Shown here: in pieces, positions 11,803 to 25,229 of the stretch | Layout: every line of letters begins with the position of its first letter | Numbering within the stretch: position 1 is the first letter of the stretch | From: Diphasiastrum complanatum | Lineage: Eukaryota; Streptophyta; Lycopodiopsida; Lycopodiales; Lycopodiaceae | Reading direction: 5' to 3' | DNA length: 64,000 nucleotides | Assembly (NCBI GenBank): GCA_029204225.1 | Contig: CM055093.1 | Coordinates: forward strand, 48,249,241-48,313,240 | Position numbers and translations under genes: made by a program | Notes under the pieces: generated by a model | What the model was told of the DNA's origin: nothing | Database searches by the model: none | Seen by the model: the letters and a program-made list of their open reading frames with translations, nothing else

Positions 11803-11941
11803 AGTTCAAGTGACTGAAGATCTCCCCAATGGAGATAGTGCATTTCCTGCAGGAGACAATGAATCTTGCTATCGAAAACTCATATTATCCAGTTGCAATT
11901 ACATTGTGTTTTGCACCATGGAAATGAAGATCATAGAAATG
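11803..11941 (+). repeat. Repeat copy 2 with a CTCCCCAATGGAG hairpin
   Basis: Partner of 11213-11370, in the same orientation, offset by about 590 bases. It shares the TCTCCCCAATGGAGAT inverted repeat and the flanking GAGTTCAAGTG / CAGTTTAAATG start. It may be a duplicated exon or a small dispersed repeat. Confidence 0.45.
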
Positions 11942-12033
11942 AAAGAGCCTCATAGAAATAGTGGTTCATATATTTCCCAAAATGATCTATACAAAAATTG
12001 TATTACATAATACAAAATTCCATAGTTCATAAT

Positions 12034-12639
12034 CTATGGATCTTCGATTTCGATGGATGTTCCAATGTCTTTGCATTTTATATGCTCTTCCTGCCTTACT
12101 CTTACCTGCACAAGAGAAATTGTTTTAGTTATATATTTTATGACACTGATTCACTTAAAAATAGAAAAAAATGAATATTTTTATATGGCATAATGTACCT
12201 TTACACCATTCAATCGAAATTGATAGTACTGAGGTAGATTGAATTGCAACATGTCTAGTTCTGATCGAATGTGATTGAGACACCAATCTTCCTCGACCTC
12301 AACCATTGCAAGAATGTTGTCATTTCTTTTCACTATTATCTGAAGTTGCTCTTGAGGGTTTATACCAAAATCTTGATCAAGTGGCTTCCAAAAATTTTTG
12401 CATTTAATACATCTTCTATAATACAACAGCAAAGTGAGCATTTGTTTTTCGATGTGATATCTAAATGTCATGGATGAGTAACATACTCTGCACTCAACTT
12501 GCTTATTTTGTTTTGTATCCCAACCATCATCCAACAACTCGGCGATTATATCAGCACTCAAGTCCTTACAAATAAACATGGTTTTTGTTCTCCGAACATT
12601 GCGGCAAAATAAACTATCTTTCTCTTTCTCTATGCATAA
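12034..12639 (-). CDS. Candidate two-exon gene with paired CxxC motifs
   Basis: On the minus strand an open frame runs from a possible splice acceptor (CAG ending at 12640) down to a donor AAG|GTACAT at 12199/12198. After a 93-base intron ending in CAG at 12106 it continues in phase for 23 codons to a TAG at 12034-12036. The first ATG is at 12579. CRVC and CIKC are separated by 27 residues, a spacing that could bind one zinc ion, and EEDWCLNHIRSELDML follows. No family is recognised, and the start of the gene would lie upstream. The second acceptor is ambiguous because GTAAGAG directly after it also looks like a donor. It could be a host gene fragment or a transposon accessory gene. Confidence 0.35.
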
Positions 12640-13977
12640 CTGCGCCTATAAATTTCGAACAAAACAATAGTGATAGAAATCACGTTTGATCTTATAATAA
12701 CTAACTTTGAAATCATTAGCACTACAGTGATTATGTAGCCAAATATTTAGACATTGAACTATCAGACAAATAATCAATCACAGAGAATTATAAAAATGCA
12801 TACATTCTGATACGAACTTGAACGCAATAATAAGATAGTATTGATTCAATATGAAAACAAAACAGATGTGAATGAGTACAACAGGTTTGCAGGTCAAAGC
12901 CACATACTCTAAGCTATCTTTGAGCGACTAAATATAAGTCTGAATTAAACACAACTACTGATAAGTAGTAAGCGCACCAACAATCTCTAATCAACTCTAA
13001 AGAAGTGAGCTATGATGCTCGGGAGTGTCCAAGCTCGCAGGCTTGAGAGAGAGAACGCTAACTATTCAATACTTGATGATTGATCTTCATGCTTGAGATA
13101 TAGGAATATGAACAACTATTTATACTAAGCAATTAGGTCGTCAAATGCATCATCCAGTTGGCTGTGATGTGCTAGCATCCATCCAGTTAGGACTTCTCAA
13201 AAATTACTTGCTTGATGAATTAATGCAAGTCGGTGGCTTTGGTCGTAAATAGTTTGTGTTTGCAGATTTGAACGTAAACTGTCACTCTGTAGAAATGAAC
13301 ATAAACTATCACTATGTGAAAAATGTGAAGGTCTTCTCCAACGTCATTTCCTTAACATTTGAGGCATCTGGCATTTTGCGAAAAAGCTGAAGTGAGAGAA
13401 AAATCTTGAAAGACGAAAAACCCGAAAATGTCGATACTGTGAGCCGTTTCTAAGTAGTTATGTAGACTGTGTAAAAACACGAAAAAATCTGCAGGTCTGG
13501 ATTAAAGTTGGATGAAGATTAAAAAGTCGATTACTCAATTAGTAGGAGAATAATTCTACAGTCATGTGGATCAAGAGATGAGGCACTTGCCCAATGCAGA
13601 CTAATTTGACAATGGTGGAGAACTGGCAAAGTCAAAGACTATGATGGATAGTTGGATGAGTTCGTGGAACATCCGCATTGCCCATTGGGGAGAGTAAATG
13701 GTTGCGGTAAGTCCATTAGCTGGTTGTGTAAGATCTTAGCTTCTAGGAATAGACGGATTTCAAGCATGACTCTAATATGTTTAAAATGTTCCTTGTAGGT
13801 GCAAGATGGTTGTGAGAAATTGGCAAAAATTTAGCTTGGTATTTTTTATGATAGAAGTTTGTAAGTGAATCTCACATGTGTGGAGGATGTTCCCACATGT
13901 GGAGAATTGTAAAGTAAATCAAAATGTTTGATATAGGGATCTCATAGAATTTCATAGTCAAGCATTTAGGTGTAGAA
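12640..13977. other. Spacer upstream of copia LTR
   Basis: No gene recognised. AT-rich, with microrepeats such as AAACTGTCACTCTGTAGAAATGAACATAAACTATCACTATGTGA near 13270-13320. Confidence 0.35.
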
Positions 13978-14635
13978 TGTTGATAGGGTCAAATTTGGCA
14001 TAGATGGCAAATTATCCATTTCCACTTGTAATGTCACTATTGAGCCAAAATAGAGTAGGAGGCCAAACTTGTTCCAATTAGAGTGTAGACAAGTGTAATG
14101 CTTTTGTTTGATGAAGTTTAAGAGGTCCAATAGGTTTTAGAGGTGGAACCATGTGTGATTCAATAGGAATTTGAGGTGTGCTTGAATATAGTCCAATAGA
14201 ATTTAGAGGTTATGATAGATCAATGGTCCAATAGGATTAAGAGGTGGCAAAGTGTGATCCAATCATAGTTAAGCATAGTGGTAGCTCATGAATCTACTAG
14301 TATTATTGTACTCCTCATTTTGGATCTAATTGATTTTGAGATTGAGTGGATTTTGAGTGTCATTGAATTTCTAGCTTTCTCTCTCTACCCGAGAGCTCAT
14401 GATGGTTTTTCTCTACTCGATGAGAGCAATTTGTTTTTACTTAGAATACTTTTGGAACACTTCCCACATGTGTGAGTGAGAGTTAGAAGTGAATGAATAC
14501 ATGTAGTAGTGTGTTTGTGCCATAGAATCAAAGATAGATCTTGAATCTCAATCTAGTCTTGATCTTGGTGCATCTACACACCTTAGGAGATCACAAGTAC
14601 ATGTAGTGGACAATCCACACGTGTGAAATTCAACA
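13978..14635 (+). mobile_element. 5' LTR of a copia element
   Basis: A 658-base block starts TGTTGA and ends TCAACA, a perfect 6-base inverted repeat with canonical TG...CA ends. It is followed at once by the tRNA primer site. Inside, a motif of the form GTCCAATAG-(n)-TTTAGAGGT occurs three times (about 14115, 14190 and 14230), giving repeated CCAAT boxes. No matching 3' LTR was found downstream, so the start coordinate rests on the terminal repeat alone. Confidence 0.65.
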
Positions 14636-14647
14636 TGGTATCAGAGC
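14636..14647 (+). promoter_or_regulatory. Primer binding site (initiator Met tRNA)
   Basis: TGGTATCAGAGC is the standard plant copia primer binding site, complementary to the 3' end of initiator methionine tRNA. It lies directly after the LTR end. Confidence 0.9.
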
Positions 14648-15392
14648 CTACCTAAGGTTACCATGCATTTTGATCCATTTGAGTGAAAACTATTCATCAA
14701 TCTTAAGCTAGAAATTGTCAAGGCCCATTTTCCTAGCTATCTTGTCCAATTTTGGATCAAAAGAGATCAAAAGGACATTGATTGGATCTGACCTGGTACT
14801 GTACGGAATCAGATGCTCAGACACGTGTGAGGAACATCCAATTTCATTTTGGGACTTCTCTTTCATGTTTGATCCAAAAATCTTGCTGGATAGCTTGTTT
14901 TGAAGCTATTTTTGTCTAGTTTCTGATGCAATCAGTTTCTTTCATTTGGTTGTGCCAATCAAAAGTTATAAGCTTTTGAAGAGGGTTAGGTAGGGCACCT
15001 AGACCTGGGCAGACACATTTGGTTTGGTCAAGAGATTGCTTGTTTGATCCAAAATCACAGTTGAATGCTTACCAATCTCATCTATATGTGATCTAGGCAC
15101 TGTTTTGAGATCTTAGCCATTTTGTTTCATGCAATATCATTGTATTTGAGTCAAATTTGTTTTCTTAGTGTATTTCACATGTGCTAAGAGTGTTTGATCC
15201 TAACTTTGCTCATACTCCATCATTTGATGTGAAGTAGATCTAGTTTTGGAGAGATTGAGATAGCTAGTGAGAATCATCTCACAACTTGTTGCAAGATCTT
15301 GCATAGGAGATGGTAGCACACCATTATTGGATTCTATAGTGAGAGAGAAGCAACATTTTTTTGTTCATCACTTTTATTTATCTCCACTTTAC

Positions 15393-16850
15393 ATGACTTC
15401 AATGAGTTCATACTTGTTGCAACCAAGTGAGAGATTGTCTACTTCCAATTATTCAATATGGAAGTTGAGGATGGAGTCCATCTTGATACTCCAAGATGTG
15501 ATGGACATTGTACTTGGGATTGAGGAGGAGTCTCAAGTCCTTCAAGAAGTACAAAAATACAAGAAGAGAGCTAGGATGGCTCTCCACTACATTAAGATGA
15601 ACGTCTCTAATGAGATATTGAGGGAGATTGGTGATTGTTCTACATCCAAGGAAGCTTGGGATTGTTTCAAGTCCATCTATGAGGCTAAGAACACCTCTAG
15701 GCTCCTCACTCGTAGAAATCAAATCTTCCAAAGTAGTCAAAAGAGTGATGAGAGTGCATCCAATTATGTTTTGAGAGTCAAGGATATTCATAGGGAGCTT
15801 GCATGTATTGGTGACTCAATCAATCAAAGTGAGCTAGTCCAAATCATTCTCAATGGCTTGAGAGATGAATATGACAACCTTGTCCAATCCTATGCCATTA
15901 AGAAGGAGCTACCAAGTTTGAAGGCCCCTCAAAGTGTGCTTATTTCTGAAGAATCAAGACAAGAGTACAAACTCTTGAGGATGGACAAGCTATCACTCAA
16001 TCATGATGATGGAAAAGTTCTATTCGCCAAGCACAAAGAGAGGAGTAAGAAGCAACACCATAACTTCTCTAATGACAAAGCTAAAGACCAAGATGGAGAG
16101 GAGGAGTATACCTCTCATGCTTCTAATTCAAATCTCAAGAAGAAGAAGATCAAGTGCTTTTATTGTGGCAAGAAAGGCCATTATGCCACCAATTGCTTCA
16201 AGAAGAAAAATCAACTCAATCAAGCCAACATCACCAATGAGAAAGAAGACTATATTGCAAGTGATGGAGAAGGCTCTCTTATGGCATCAAGCTTCTCCTC
16301 TTCCACCTTCAACAAGGATGACTCATGGTATATTGATAGTGGAGCATTTTCACATATGTGTGGCTCCAAGCACTTTTTTTCATCTATTTTCTCTTATGAT
16401 GGAGTCAAGAAGACCATATACTTTGCAAGTAAGCATGAGTGCAATATTGAAGGAGTAGGGATTATTCCCTTGAAGCTTGCATCTTCTAAAGATCTCTTTC
16501 TCAACAATGTTTTTTTTGTCCCAAAGCTTACAAAGAACATCTTAAGTGTTGGCCAACTTCTTGATATGTCCAATATTTCAAAGGAGGATGATCACACAAG
16601 GTGCACATATCTTCTCTCTTCAAGTATTATGATGTATGATTATTTCTTATTATTCAAAGCATATGTTGAGAAGAAATTCTCATTGAAGATCAAAGCCTTG
16701 AAGAGTATTGGAGCTCTTGAAGGAATAGCACCATATGAAGTTTTATTCAAGATGAAGCCTAAGGTTGATCACCTTAGTGAACTTGGTAGTGCTTGCTTTG
16801 CACATATTTCCTTGGAAACAAGAAGGATGATCCAAGCTCATGGATCATGA
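15393..16850 (+). CDS. Copia gag-protease polyprotein with internal pol deletion
   Basis: An uninterrupted frame of 485 codons from the ATG at 15393, chosen because the copia gag N-terminus (LSTSNYSIWKLRM) follows shortly. In order: UBN2-type gag; a Lys-rich segment; a CCHC zinc knuckle CFYCGKKGHYATNC near 16155-16197; the aspartic protease motif WYIDSGAFSHM near 16326-16360; and the VPKLTKNILSVGQL block. At about 16570 the frame jumps into the middle of integrase (DDHTRCTYLL) and at about 16715 to a post-integrase block (APYEVLFKMKP), so most of integrase and all of RT and RNase H are gone while the frame stays open. The surviving gag and protease look intact. Such an element could only move with enzymes supplied in trans. 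The leader from 14648 to 15392 is non-coding. Confidence 0.85.
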   Translation: MTSMSSYLLQPSERLSTSNYSIWKLRMESILILQDVMDIVLGIEEESQVLQEVQKYKKRARMALHYIKMNVSNEILREIGDCSTSKEAWDCFKSIYEAKNTSRLLTRRNQIFQSSQKSDESASNYVLRVKDIHRELACIGDSINQSELVQIILNGLRDEYDNLVQSYAIKKELPSLKAPQSVLISEESRQEYKLLRMDKLSLNHDDGKVLFAKHKERSKKQHHNFSNDKAKDQDGEEEYTSHASNSNLKKKKIKCFYCGKKGHYATNCFKKKNQLNQANITNEKEDYIASDGEGSLMASSFSSSTFNKDDSWYIDSGAFSHMCGSKHFFSSIFSYDGVKKTIYFASKHECNIEGVGIIPLKLASSKDLFLNNVFFVPKLTKNILSVGQLLDMSNISKEDDHTRCTYLLSSSIMMYDYFLLFKAYVEKKFSLKIKALKSIGALEGIAPYEVLFKMKPKVDHLSELGSACFAHISLETRRMIQAHGS

Positions 16851-17122
16851 TTGGATACTCATCCATCAAGGAGGCCTTTAGTGTCTTTACACTCTCTATT
16901 TCAAAAGTGATTGTGAATAGATATGTCACATTGCATAAAGATTCAATCTTGGAAGTGGCCGAGATTAAGGCTTCTCAAGAAGCATCACAAGTTATCTTTT
17001 TTGAAGGTATTCAAGTTATGATGGGGCCAATGTGTGAGGAAGAGTTTCTTCTTCATATGATTTCAAGAAGATCTTCAAGATGCATGGCCGAGTCTCTATG
17101 GCTCACCTTACATGGCCTTTGA
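16793..17122 (+). pseudogene. Copia post-integrase fragment
   Basis: Overlapping the end of the gag-protease frame and shifted by one base, this reads LGNKKDDPSSWIMIGYS and a VIVNRYVTLHKDS block, which follow integrase in copia pol (the FxGY and SRDVxF-type motifs). Homology ends near 17122, and no RT, polypurine tract or 3' LTR follows. Confidence 0.7.
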
Positions 17123-18884
17123 TTTTTCTTCCTTATTGTCTTTTCTGATTGCACTCTCAAAGGTGCTCGTTTTGCTCGAAGCCTACAAAACCACGGATCG
17201 AAGGTTCATTCGGTGTCGAAGTTATTTTATTGATTAATATTTTCAATTTGTAAGATGATTTTGAGAAGGTTGAGAATGTAATCAAGAAAATTGATAGTAC
17301 CTAATTGGGATAAAGATAAATTTGTAGACTTTAAACCCAACAAATTGCTTCATAATATTATAAAATTTATCATCGTGCCCTCAATGCAAATCAAAATAGG
17401 ATGCCATGTAGAGAGTAGACCAATCTGTTCACAATATGCAACAAAACTAACACAACAATAACGAGCAATTATAAGTCTTTAATACTTCTATTTGCAATGC
17501 ACACACTCATGTATCAAACATCTGATATGGGCATCTAACATGACTTATAGTTGTCTAAGAATATGAAGAATTATTGGACATTAACACACTTTAATACACT
17601 TTTGAAATGCAACGCAACCATGTGACTCTTCCATACTGGCAAAAGTCGATGCCATATCTTTGTGCTAGCTTATTGGCTCAAAGTCGTTATGACACACCCG
17701 TCTCATTTGTCATACAAAGACATTCAACGACTACTCTATACATGAAGAAGAAATCTTACTTCACGTTCTTGTCAATTGTGACTATGCATTACAATCTGAA
17801 AACTCTATAAGCAGGTAAATAACCATATCACAAGAGCGTTGCAAGCCGCTTATCAAATAGAATGCACAGCAATCCTCTTAGTCGTCATGACCTTCACCAT
17901 CTCAAACATTATGCAAAAGGAAAACATGAGTTTAGAAACTGCAAAGTTTTGGCTATAGAGGACCCAAGTGCAAGTGAATGCCTATCACTTGCTTGAACTT
18001 TGGATGTGTTTTCCTAATGGCATTCCATAGTACATAATTGGTTCTTTCTTAGTATGCTCTATGGACAGACTAACTGCATAACTTTTATTCGCTCTCATTG
18101 TCAAAACTTTCATTTGTTCGAATTTTTTCATGACATATGTCACATGGCTCCCTTGCTTTTAAGTTCTATCTCTACGATCAGATTCCATATATAGGATTGA
18201 GCTTTACTACTAAAGCCTTAGTTTCCTACCTTTTCCCTGTCACAAAAAACAATCCATTCTTTGTTGCCTTTGATGTGACTACTGCACAGATGGTGCTTCC
18301 TCTCATTGCAATAACTACAGATGTATCACAAAATACGGCATTCTACCTTTCATGCTCAAAATGAAAGCCTGCATGTTACTCCACCTAACCACACCCTCAA
18401 CTATGACTAAGATAGTCTCTGGCAAATAGTACTCTTCACTAACATCTTCCGTATCAACTTACTACCCTTGTTTCAGATTCAGGAATTTACTGACATATCT
18501 AGCCAGTGTTTAGGCCTTTTGACCAAAACAACAGGACCAGTCTTTCTAATGCACGACATATCCAACAAATAGCTCAAAACTTGCTAATGCGACTTCATAG
18601 CTGCCTGAAAATCACAAGCAGTCGTACTGGACAATATCCTACTACACACTCGCAATGCATACACAGAACTGCAAGACTCTTCTCGTGTCATCATCATTTA
18701 ACTAACCATTCGTGACAAGACATTGGTAAGAACAAATTTGACTGCATAAGCTCGTCCATATTGGCAAAAGGGAAAGGCCACCAACACATACATCTTTATG
18801 CTTCCTGGCTCAAAAGTGCTACTACAGACTCATCCCATTTATGATAGAGAGACATTCAGGCCTACTCTGTTAAAAGGAAAAATC

Positions 18885-19015
18885 TTTCATATATGTGGAT
18901 TGTTGACTTTACAATAGCATAACAAAACTCTTACCTTTTTCTTTAGCGTAAATCCGATTCTCATACATGTGATAGTTGACTTTGCATTCGCATAGCAAAA
19001 CTCTTAGCTTTTGCT
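18885..19015. repeat. Two-copy tandem repeat
   Basis: TATGTGGATTGTTGACTTT with CATAACAAAACTCTTA is repeated about 74 bases later as CATGTGATAGTTGACTTT with CATAGCAAAACTCTTA. Confidence 0.7.
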
Positions 19016-19436
19016 TCCTAAGAACTAACGACATTAGCATGCAATAACCACCTCCCTCTATTATAAATTGATGCAGGCAAACAACCAACATACGACTGTC
19101 ATGAGCTACCTCTTGACCATACTAATACACAATCGTTTCCTGCTAGTGGGGTTCAGGCTTCGCTTTTTTCTGATAGCAGTCCATAATACACACTTCGTAA
19201 TTTCTTGGTGTACTCACTGCCTAACATTGCAAAAGTTTTGTCACTGTCTTTTCTCATGACAAGGGGCACGCCTACAGTGGTACAAAAACTAAAAAGTGCA
19301 CATCTTGCAAGACCGATCAATTTGCAATGCCATTTAAAACTTCCAGAAAATGATCACAAATCAACCATAACAGTTTGTAGAGCAAAATTAATATACTAAC
19401 AAGTAAAAGTGCAAACGACAATGATTTAGATAAGCT

Positions 19437-19540
19437 CTTAATTTTGAAGTTTCAACATAACGCTTCCTTTAGGTAGGCCTTGAAGTAAATTCCTGATTTT
19501 GAGGTTTCAACATAATGTTTCCCTCAAGGAGGCACAATTT
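19437..19540. repeat. Two-copy tandem repeat
   Basis: ATTTTGAAGTTTCAACATAA with GCTTCC and AGG-AGGC recurs about 60 bases later as ATTTTGAGGTTTCAACATAA with GTTTCCC and AAGGAGGC. Confidence 0.75.
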
Positions 19541-20052
19541 TACCCCACGCAGACTCAAGTTTATGGATCTTAGAGAGATCACCTAAAAGAGCAAGCGAGT
19601 CTACTAGTTCTAAGTTTCAAGACTTCCTTTTTGGCCATATTAAGCCATGCACTAACCCCGTGAACTTCAATCTGCATTTGTCGGCCTCTCCCTGTTGCTT
19701 TTGATGGAACGGTTATCTAGGATAAACACAACGGAAATAAAACTAAAAAACAAATAAAGCATCAGAAAGCTTGATCAGAACAAACCTCTCTCGGTGCTCA
19801 GGATCTAAACAATAGCACTTAACGACAAATCTTCAAGCCACGTAAGGCAGGATTTGTCTACACGTCTAATTTAACATATGGTCATAGCTACTATTTTTTA
19901 ATGAAATGAAAGAATAAAAGGATCACTGATCAAAACCCGGATAAAGACAGCCCCGTATGCATACTTTGATGCTACAAACCATAACCAATCACTCACAGCA
20001 AAATGATTTCACAAGAACAGGCTATCAAAAACAGAGATGTATGAGTTGAAGG

Positions 20053-21676
<1,624 letters not shown>

Positions 21677-21820
21677 CTAGATAGAATGCATCGATCCTAT
21701 TAGCTCATCAGCAGCGTCTTGAGCATCAAAGCAACTGATGCCTCAGCTTCTTCTTCTTCCCACAAATAATTACATCAAAGCTTTTTGCTCGGAAAATTGA
21801 AAAGTGGAGAGAGAATCAGA

Positions 21821-21826
21821 ATATAA
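21821..21826 (-). promoter_or_regulatory. Candidate TATA box of the calmodulin gene
   Basis: On the minus strand CTCCTTATATTC lies about 225 bases upstream of the calmodulin ATG. A pyrimidine-rich CTCTCTCCAC about 25-35 bases further on would fit a start site near 21790, giving a 5' leader of about 190 bases that contains a GAAGAAGAAG run. Confidence 0.5.
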
Positions 21827-21930
21827 GGAGTGCCATTACCCTTGTCCCTTGGCCCAGTCCTTGTACCATCCTAGTGACCCTTAACCAAGATATCATGCAC
21901 TCTCCCTTAGGAGTTCCTCACATGCAACCT

Positions 21931-21953
21931 GGCCCTTGCCCTTGCCCTTGCCC
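21931..21953. repeat. Short CCCTTG tandem repeat
   Basis: Three and a half copies of the hexamer CCCTTG in the calmodulin upstream region. Confidence 0.8.
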
Positions 21954-21965
21954 TACTAGTTGTTC

Positions 21966-22067
21966 TTGACGTCAAGCTTGAGTTCCCAAGTGGGGCTATG
22001 CACATCCTTCACGTGTGCTCTTGGGGCATCTTCACATGTTACCCCACCCGCCCGTCATTGACGTCAA
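21966..22067 (-). promoter_or_regulatory. Paired TTGACGTCAA sites around a G-box
   Basis: Two identical 10-base palindromes TTGACGTCAA lie at 21966-21975 and 22058-22067, with CACGTG at 22010-22015 between them. These ACGT-core elements are known binding sites for plant bZIP factors. They sit about 170-280 bases upstream of the proposed calmodulin start site, so they may make the gene responsive to stress, hormone or light. Binding is inferred, not shown. Confidence 0.6.
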
Positions 22068-22085
22068 TGTCGGGTTCTTGGGTAG

Positions 22086-24517
22086 GACAACGACCTTCCC
22101 ATGAGCTATCGTCCGCCTCAATGCATTCCTCACCCATTGCTGGGTCATGCAACCCATGCCCACACTAACAAATTGGTTCTTGATCTCCACGAGTCAGCGA
22201 AGCGTCTACTAGCAAGCAATCGGGCAAAAACATATGCCACAGGTCATAAACAATGGCTGACAAAACACACAATTTTTACAGGTGGCCAGGAACAATTCAC
22301 CGGGTCACCAGGTTAAGGAATGGGTGAAAGAAGAAAACAAGTGGTAAATTAAACATAGAAGGCATGAGATCAAGAATGGGTAACAAGTTTACATCTTAGC
22401 CTATTGGTGGATATTTTCAGGTACCTTTCAAATTCGAACAAGAAGTAAGCAACCTCATATTTCAAGCACTCGACGATGTTATGAAACCTCTACAAGTGCA
22501 ACAAGTCACATCTCCCATAAGATGATCATGGATGACAAAATTAAGCTCCATATGAAGAAAGTGGCTAGAATGGGTGGTGGATCCAAACACCCATGTACTC
22601 GTCCCCCATCTCATGCCATTCATGGGGGATGGGTTTAATGTGATAAGGCTCTTAGTAAAAGAGCAGGGATAATTATTATTCTTAGTGCAACCAAGTTATA
22701 TCATTGGCTCATTAAGTTGCTTGTGATTGGCCCAAGGGTCTTATATTGATGCCATTGGCAAGTTGATTCAAATAAGGGGATTGGCCACAAGTAGATTCAC
22801 TTGAGATTCAAACAAGGGGATCGGCCACAAGGGGATTCACTTGAGATGTCCCTACATCTAAAGAGAGGAGCCACCTCATTTGGCACAACGTGGCAAGGCC
22901 CAATTTTTACAAATGGACCAATGTAGGACAAACACTCCTATGAAGGGACTTGTTGCATGTGTTCCACTTCAATTAAGAATGCATCTACAGATTCAACATG
23001 AAAGATAGCAAATAGCATTATTCAACATGACAGACAACAAGTAGCATTATAAAAGCGGCAAATTAGGTATTCAGATGCATTCTCCAACAAAGAAGACTAA
23101 TGAAATCAATGATTGTAGGTAGCTCACACAGATCATCACTACAAAGATGGAATTCTCTTACAAAGAGCTCAAGACTCCAAAATTATCACTGCATAACAAA
23201 TAGCCTTGATGGTTATTTATACTGAGCAAAAGCTACCTCCCTTCAACTTAACTTGGGGAGAGAGATGAAAATTCAAATATTAGGACCCATATCAATAATC
23301 ATGTAAAATAGACTTAAATGCATTTTAGAGGGGCTTAAAAATAATAAAGAACTGAATAGTTGCAGGTCTACTCAGTGTCATATATCTTGTATAGATATAA
23401 TACTCCCCCAATAAAGAAAATTGCCCTCAATGTGGGCTTATCTACTAGAGCTACTTTTGTACCATTGTTTGTAGTATTTTTCCTAGGTTACAAGTCAAAT
23501 CTCGCTACAGTCATGAAAACCCGCTCTTAGTATGATAAAGCTTTGTGCTTCTATTTGGCACAAAGACTTTTTAATGTCATTCTAGTAGTGATAAGTACAA
23601 TAAGCAATCCTCTGTGCAGGGAAATCATTGATGTTGACAACAATAATGGTGCTGAGATTAGCCAGATAGTGATCAATAGTATGAGAATCAAAAAGCACAA
23701 GAACATCTACAATATAAACACTAGAATAGGATTTGGAAGAGCGGGAAATATTAGGACAAAAGAATAGTGTTTGATTGATGGTATCATAAAGAGACTATGC
23801 CTGTTCTTGCAAAAAATTAGTGTGAGAAAAAACATCCGTAGGTTCGCAAGCTTCGTTGATAGGATGACCATCCCATTGAACAAATTGGACAAATATGTGG
23901 CATTGTCTACATTGTATTTGAATCTAGAGAATACTTGCACGAATATATATATATAAGAAAAGAGGTCAATATCATATGGAAATAAGGGAGCATGTGGCTT
24001 CTTGGGAAAAGGAGAGCTACGAAGTAAACTAATATGAAAAACATCTCATGTGTTAGTTGTAGGTGAAGTTGAAGACGATAAGACACATGACTTGATTTTT
24101 CTAAAATGTGATAAGAACGATAATATTAGGCAACTACCTTTTTAGTATGTGATTGCCCTTGCCCTGAACAAACTTATGTCTAGGAAAACTTAAATTGTCC
24201 TGACTCAAGATATCGTCAATGATTATCAGTAGAGTTCTTGTATTATTGTTGAATATGGCATAAATGATCATGTGCCTACACAATAATGTCGTGTTATTCA
24301 TTAACATAAGAAAAAATTGCAAAAGGGATATCATTTTGTCGTTGAGAATACCTAGGAAGCTTGGAGAATAACCACGAGTTAGCAAAAGTGGAGATACCCT
24401 AGTACTCCTATTTCTTTGTGAAATAGAGATGTTGATTCTAGTCTTTTCCAGAAGGAAAAACAAAGTTGCGTAAGTAATCATCAATAATGTGATTTAAGAC
24501 CTCATATTACTTATTGT
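22086..24517. other. Spacer upstream of calmodulin
   Basis: No recognised gene. A small tandem duplication lies at about 22765-22847 (GATTCAAA-AAGGGGAT-GGCCACAAG-GATTCACTTGAGAT, twice). The opposite frames at 23707-23956 have no family motif. Confidence 0.4.
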
Positions 24518-24637
<120 letters not shown>

Positions 24638-24639
24638 GA

Positions 24640-25055
24640 AAGAGAAATGGACATAGTTTTATTAAGAAGAGTTGAAGATGATCAAATATAAGAGAAATGG
24701 CTCCCTCTTATAGATTGAGAGGTGAGCCCCCTTCACTTTGATTGGCTATTGAAGTTCCATCAGGATCACTATCTTGACCGTCAAGACGACTTTGTGTTTC
24801 GTGAGGTCAAGTTGTGTTTGCCTACTTGGGAACTTTACAAAAGCTAAGTTTAAAATACTTTATTAAAATAATTGGCCCCCCATGGCACTTATTAGCCTAA
24901 GGCCCAATGTTGGACTCACACGCGCAAGATGCCAGTTGGTCGCCTATTTCTAATACTTCCGACTCTCTACTTCTGTTGTGTAGTGTTTCGGCATATTGTT
25001 GAAGCCTCTTGCCATAATCTAGAATATTTCATGTCGTACCCAGAATCGGACAACA
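24640..25055 (+). repeat. Dispersed repeat, copy 1
   Basis: About 415 bases closely matched at 28725-29121 in the same orientation. Shared landmarks include TTTATTAAGAAGAGT, GATGATCAAATATAAGAG, TTGGCCCCCCATGGCAC and CATGTCGTACCCAGAAT. Both copies directly follow a long (GA)n tract. They diverge sharply at about 25055 and 29121. They could be LTR parts of an unrecognised element, but no terminal TG...CA pair was found. Confidence 0.85.
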
Positions 25056-25229
25056 TGCTCCTACTGCCAAATGAGCGCCAACCCCATGGCACTCTGTCTC
25101 TGACTAGTCCTTGGGATGAAGACGAGTCGCATTGTCAAAGTCTGTTTCTATCAAAACATCTTTCTAGCAAACGTGTAGCCATAGTATTCCGACAATCGTT
25201 GTTTCTACCAACGATCTCATTCAACCATA

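Larger units (their letters stand above)
17123..20052. other. Spacer with divergent duplications
   Basis: No gene recognised. A segment at about 17615-17810 resembles one at about 18745-18930 in the same order: CATACTGGCAAAAG, GCTTATTGGCTCAAAGT, AGAGACATTCA, CTACTCT. This indicates an old direct duplication about 1.13 kb apart. Short tandem repeats occur at 18885-19015 and 19437-19535. Confidence 0.5.
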
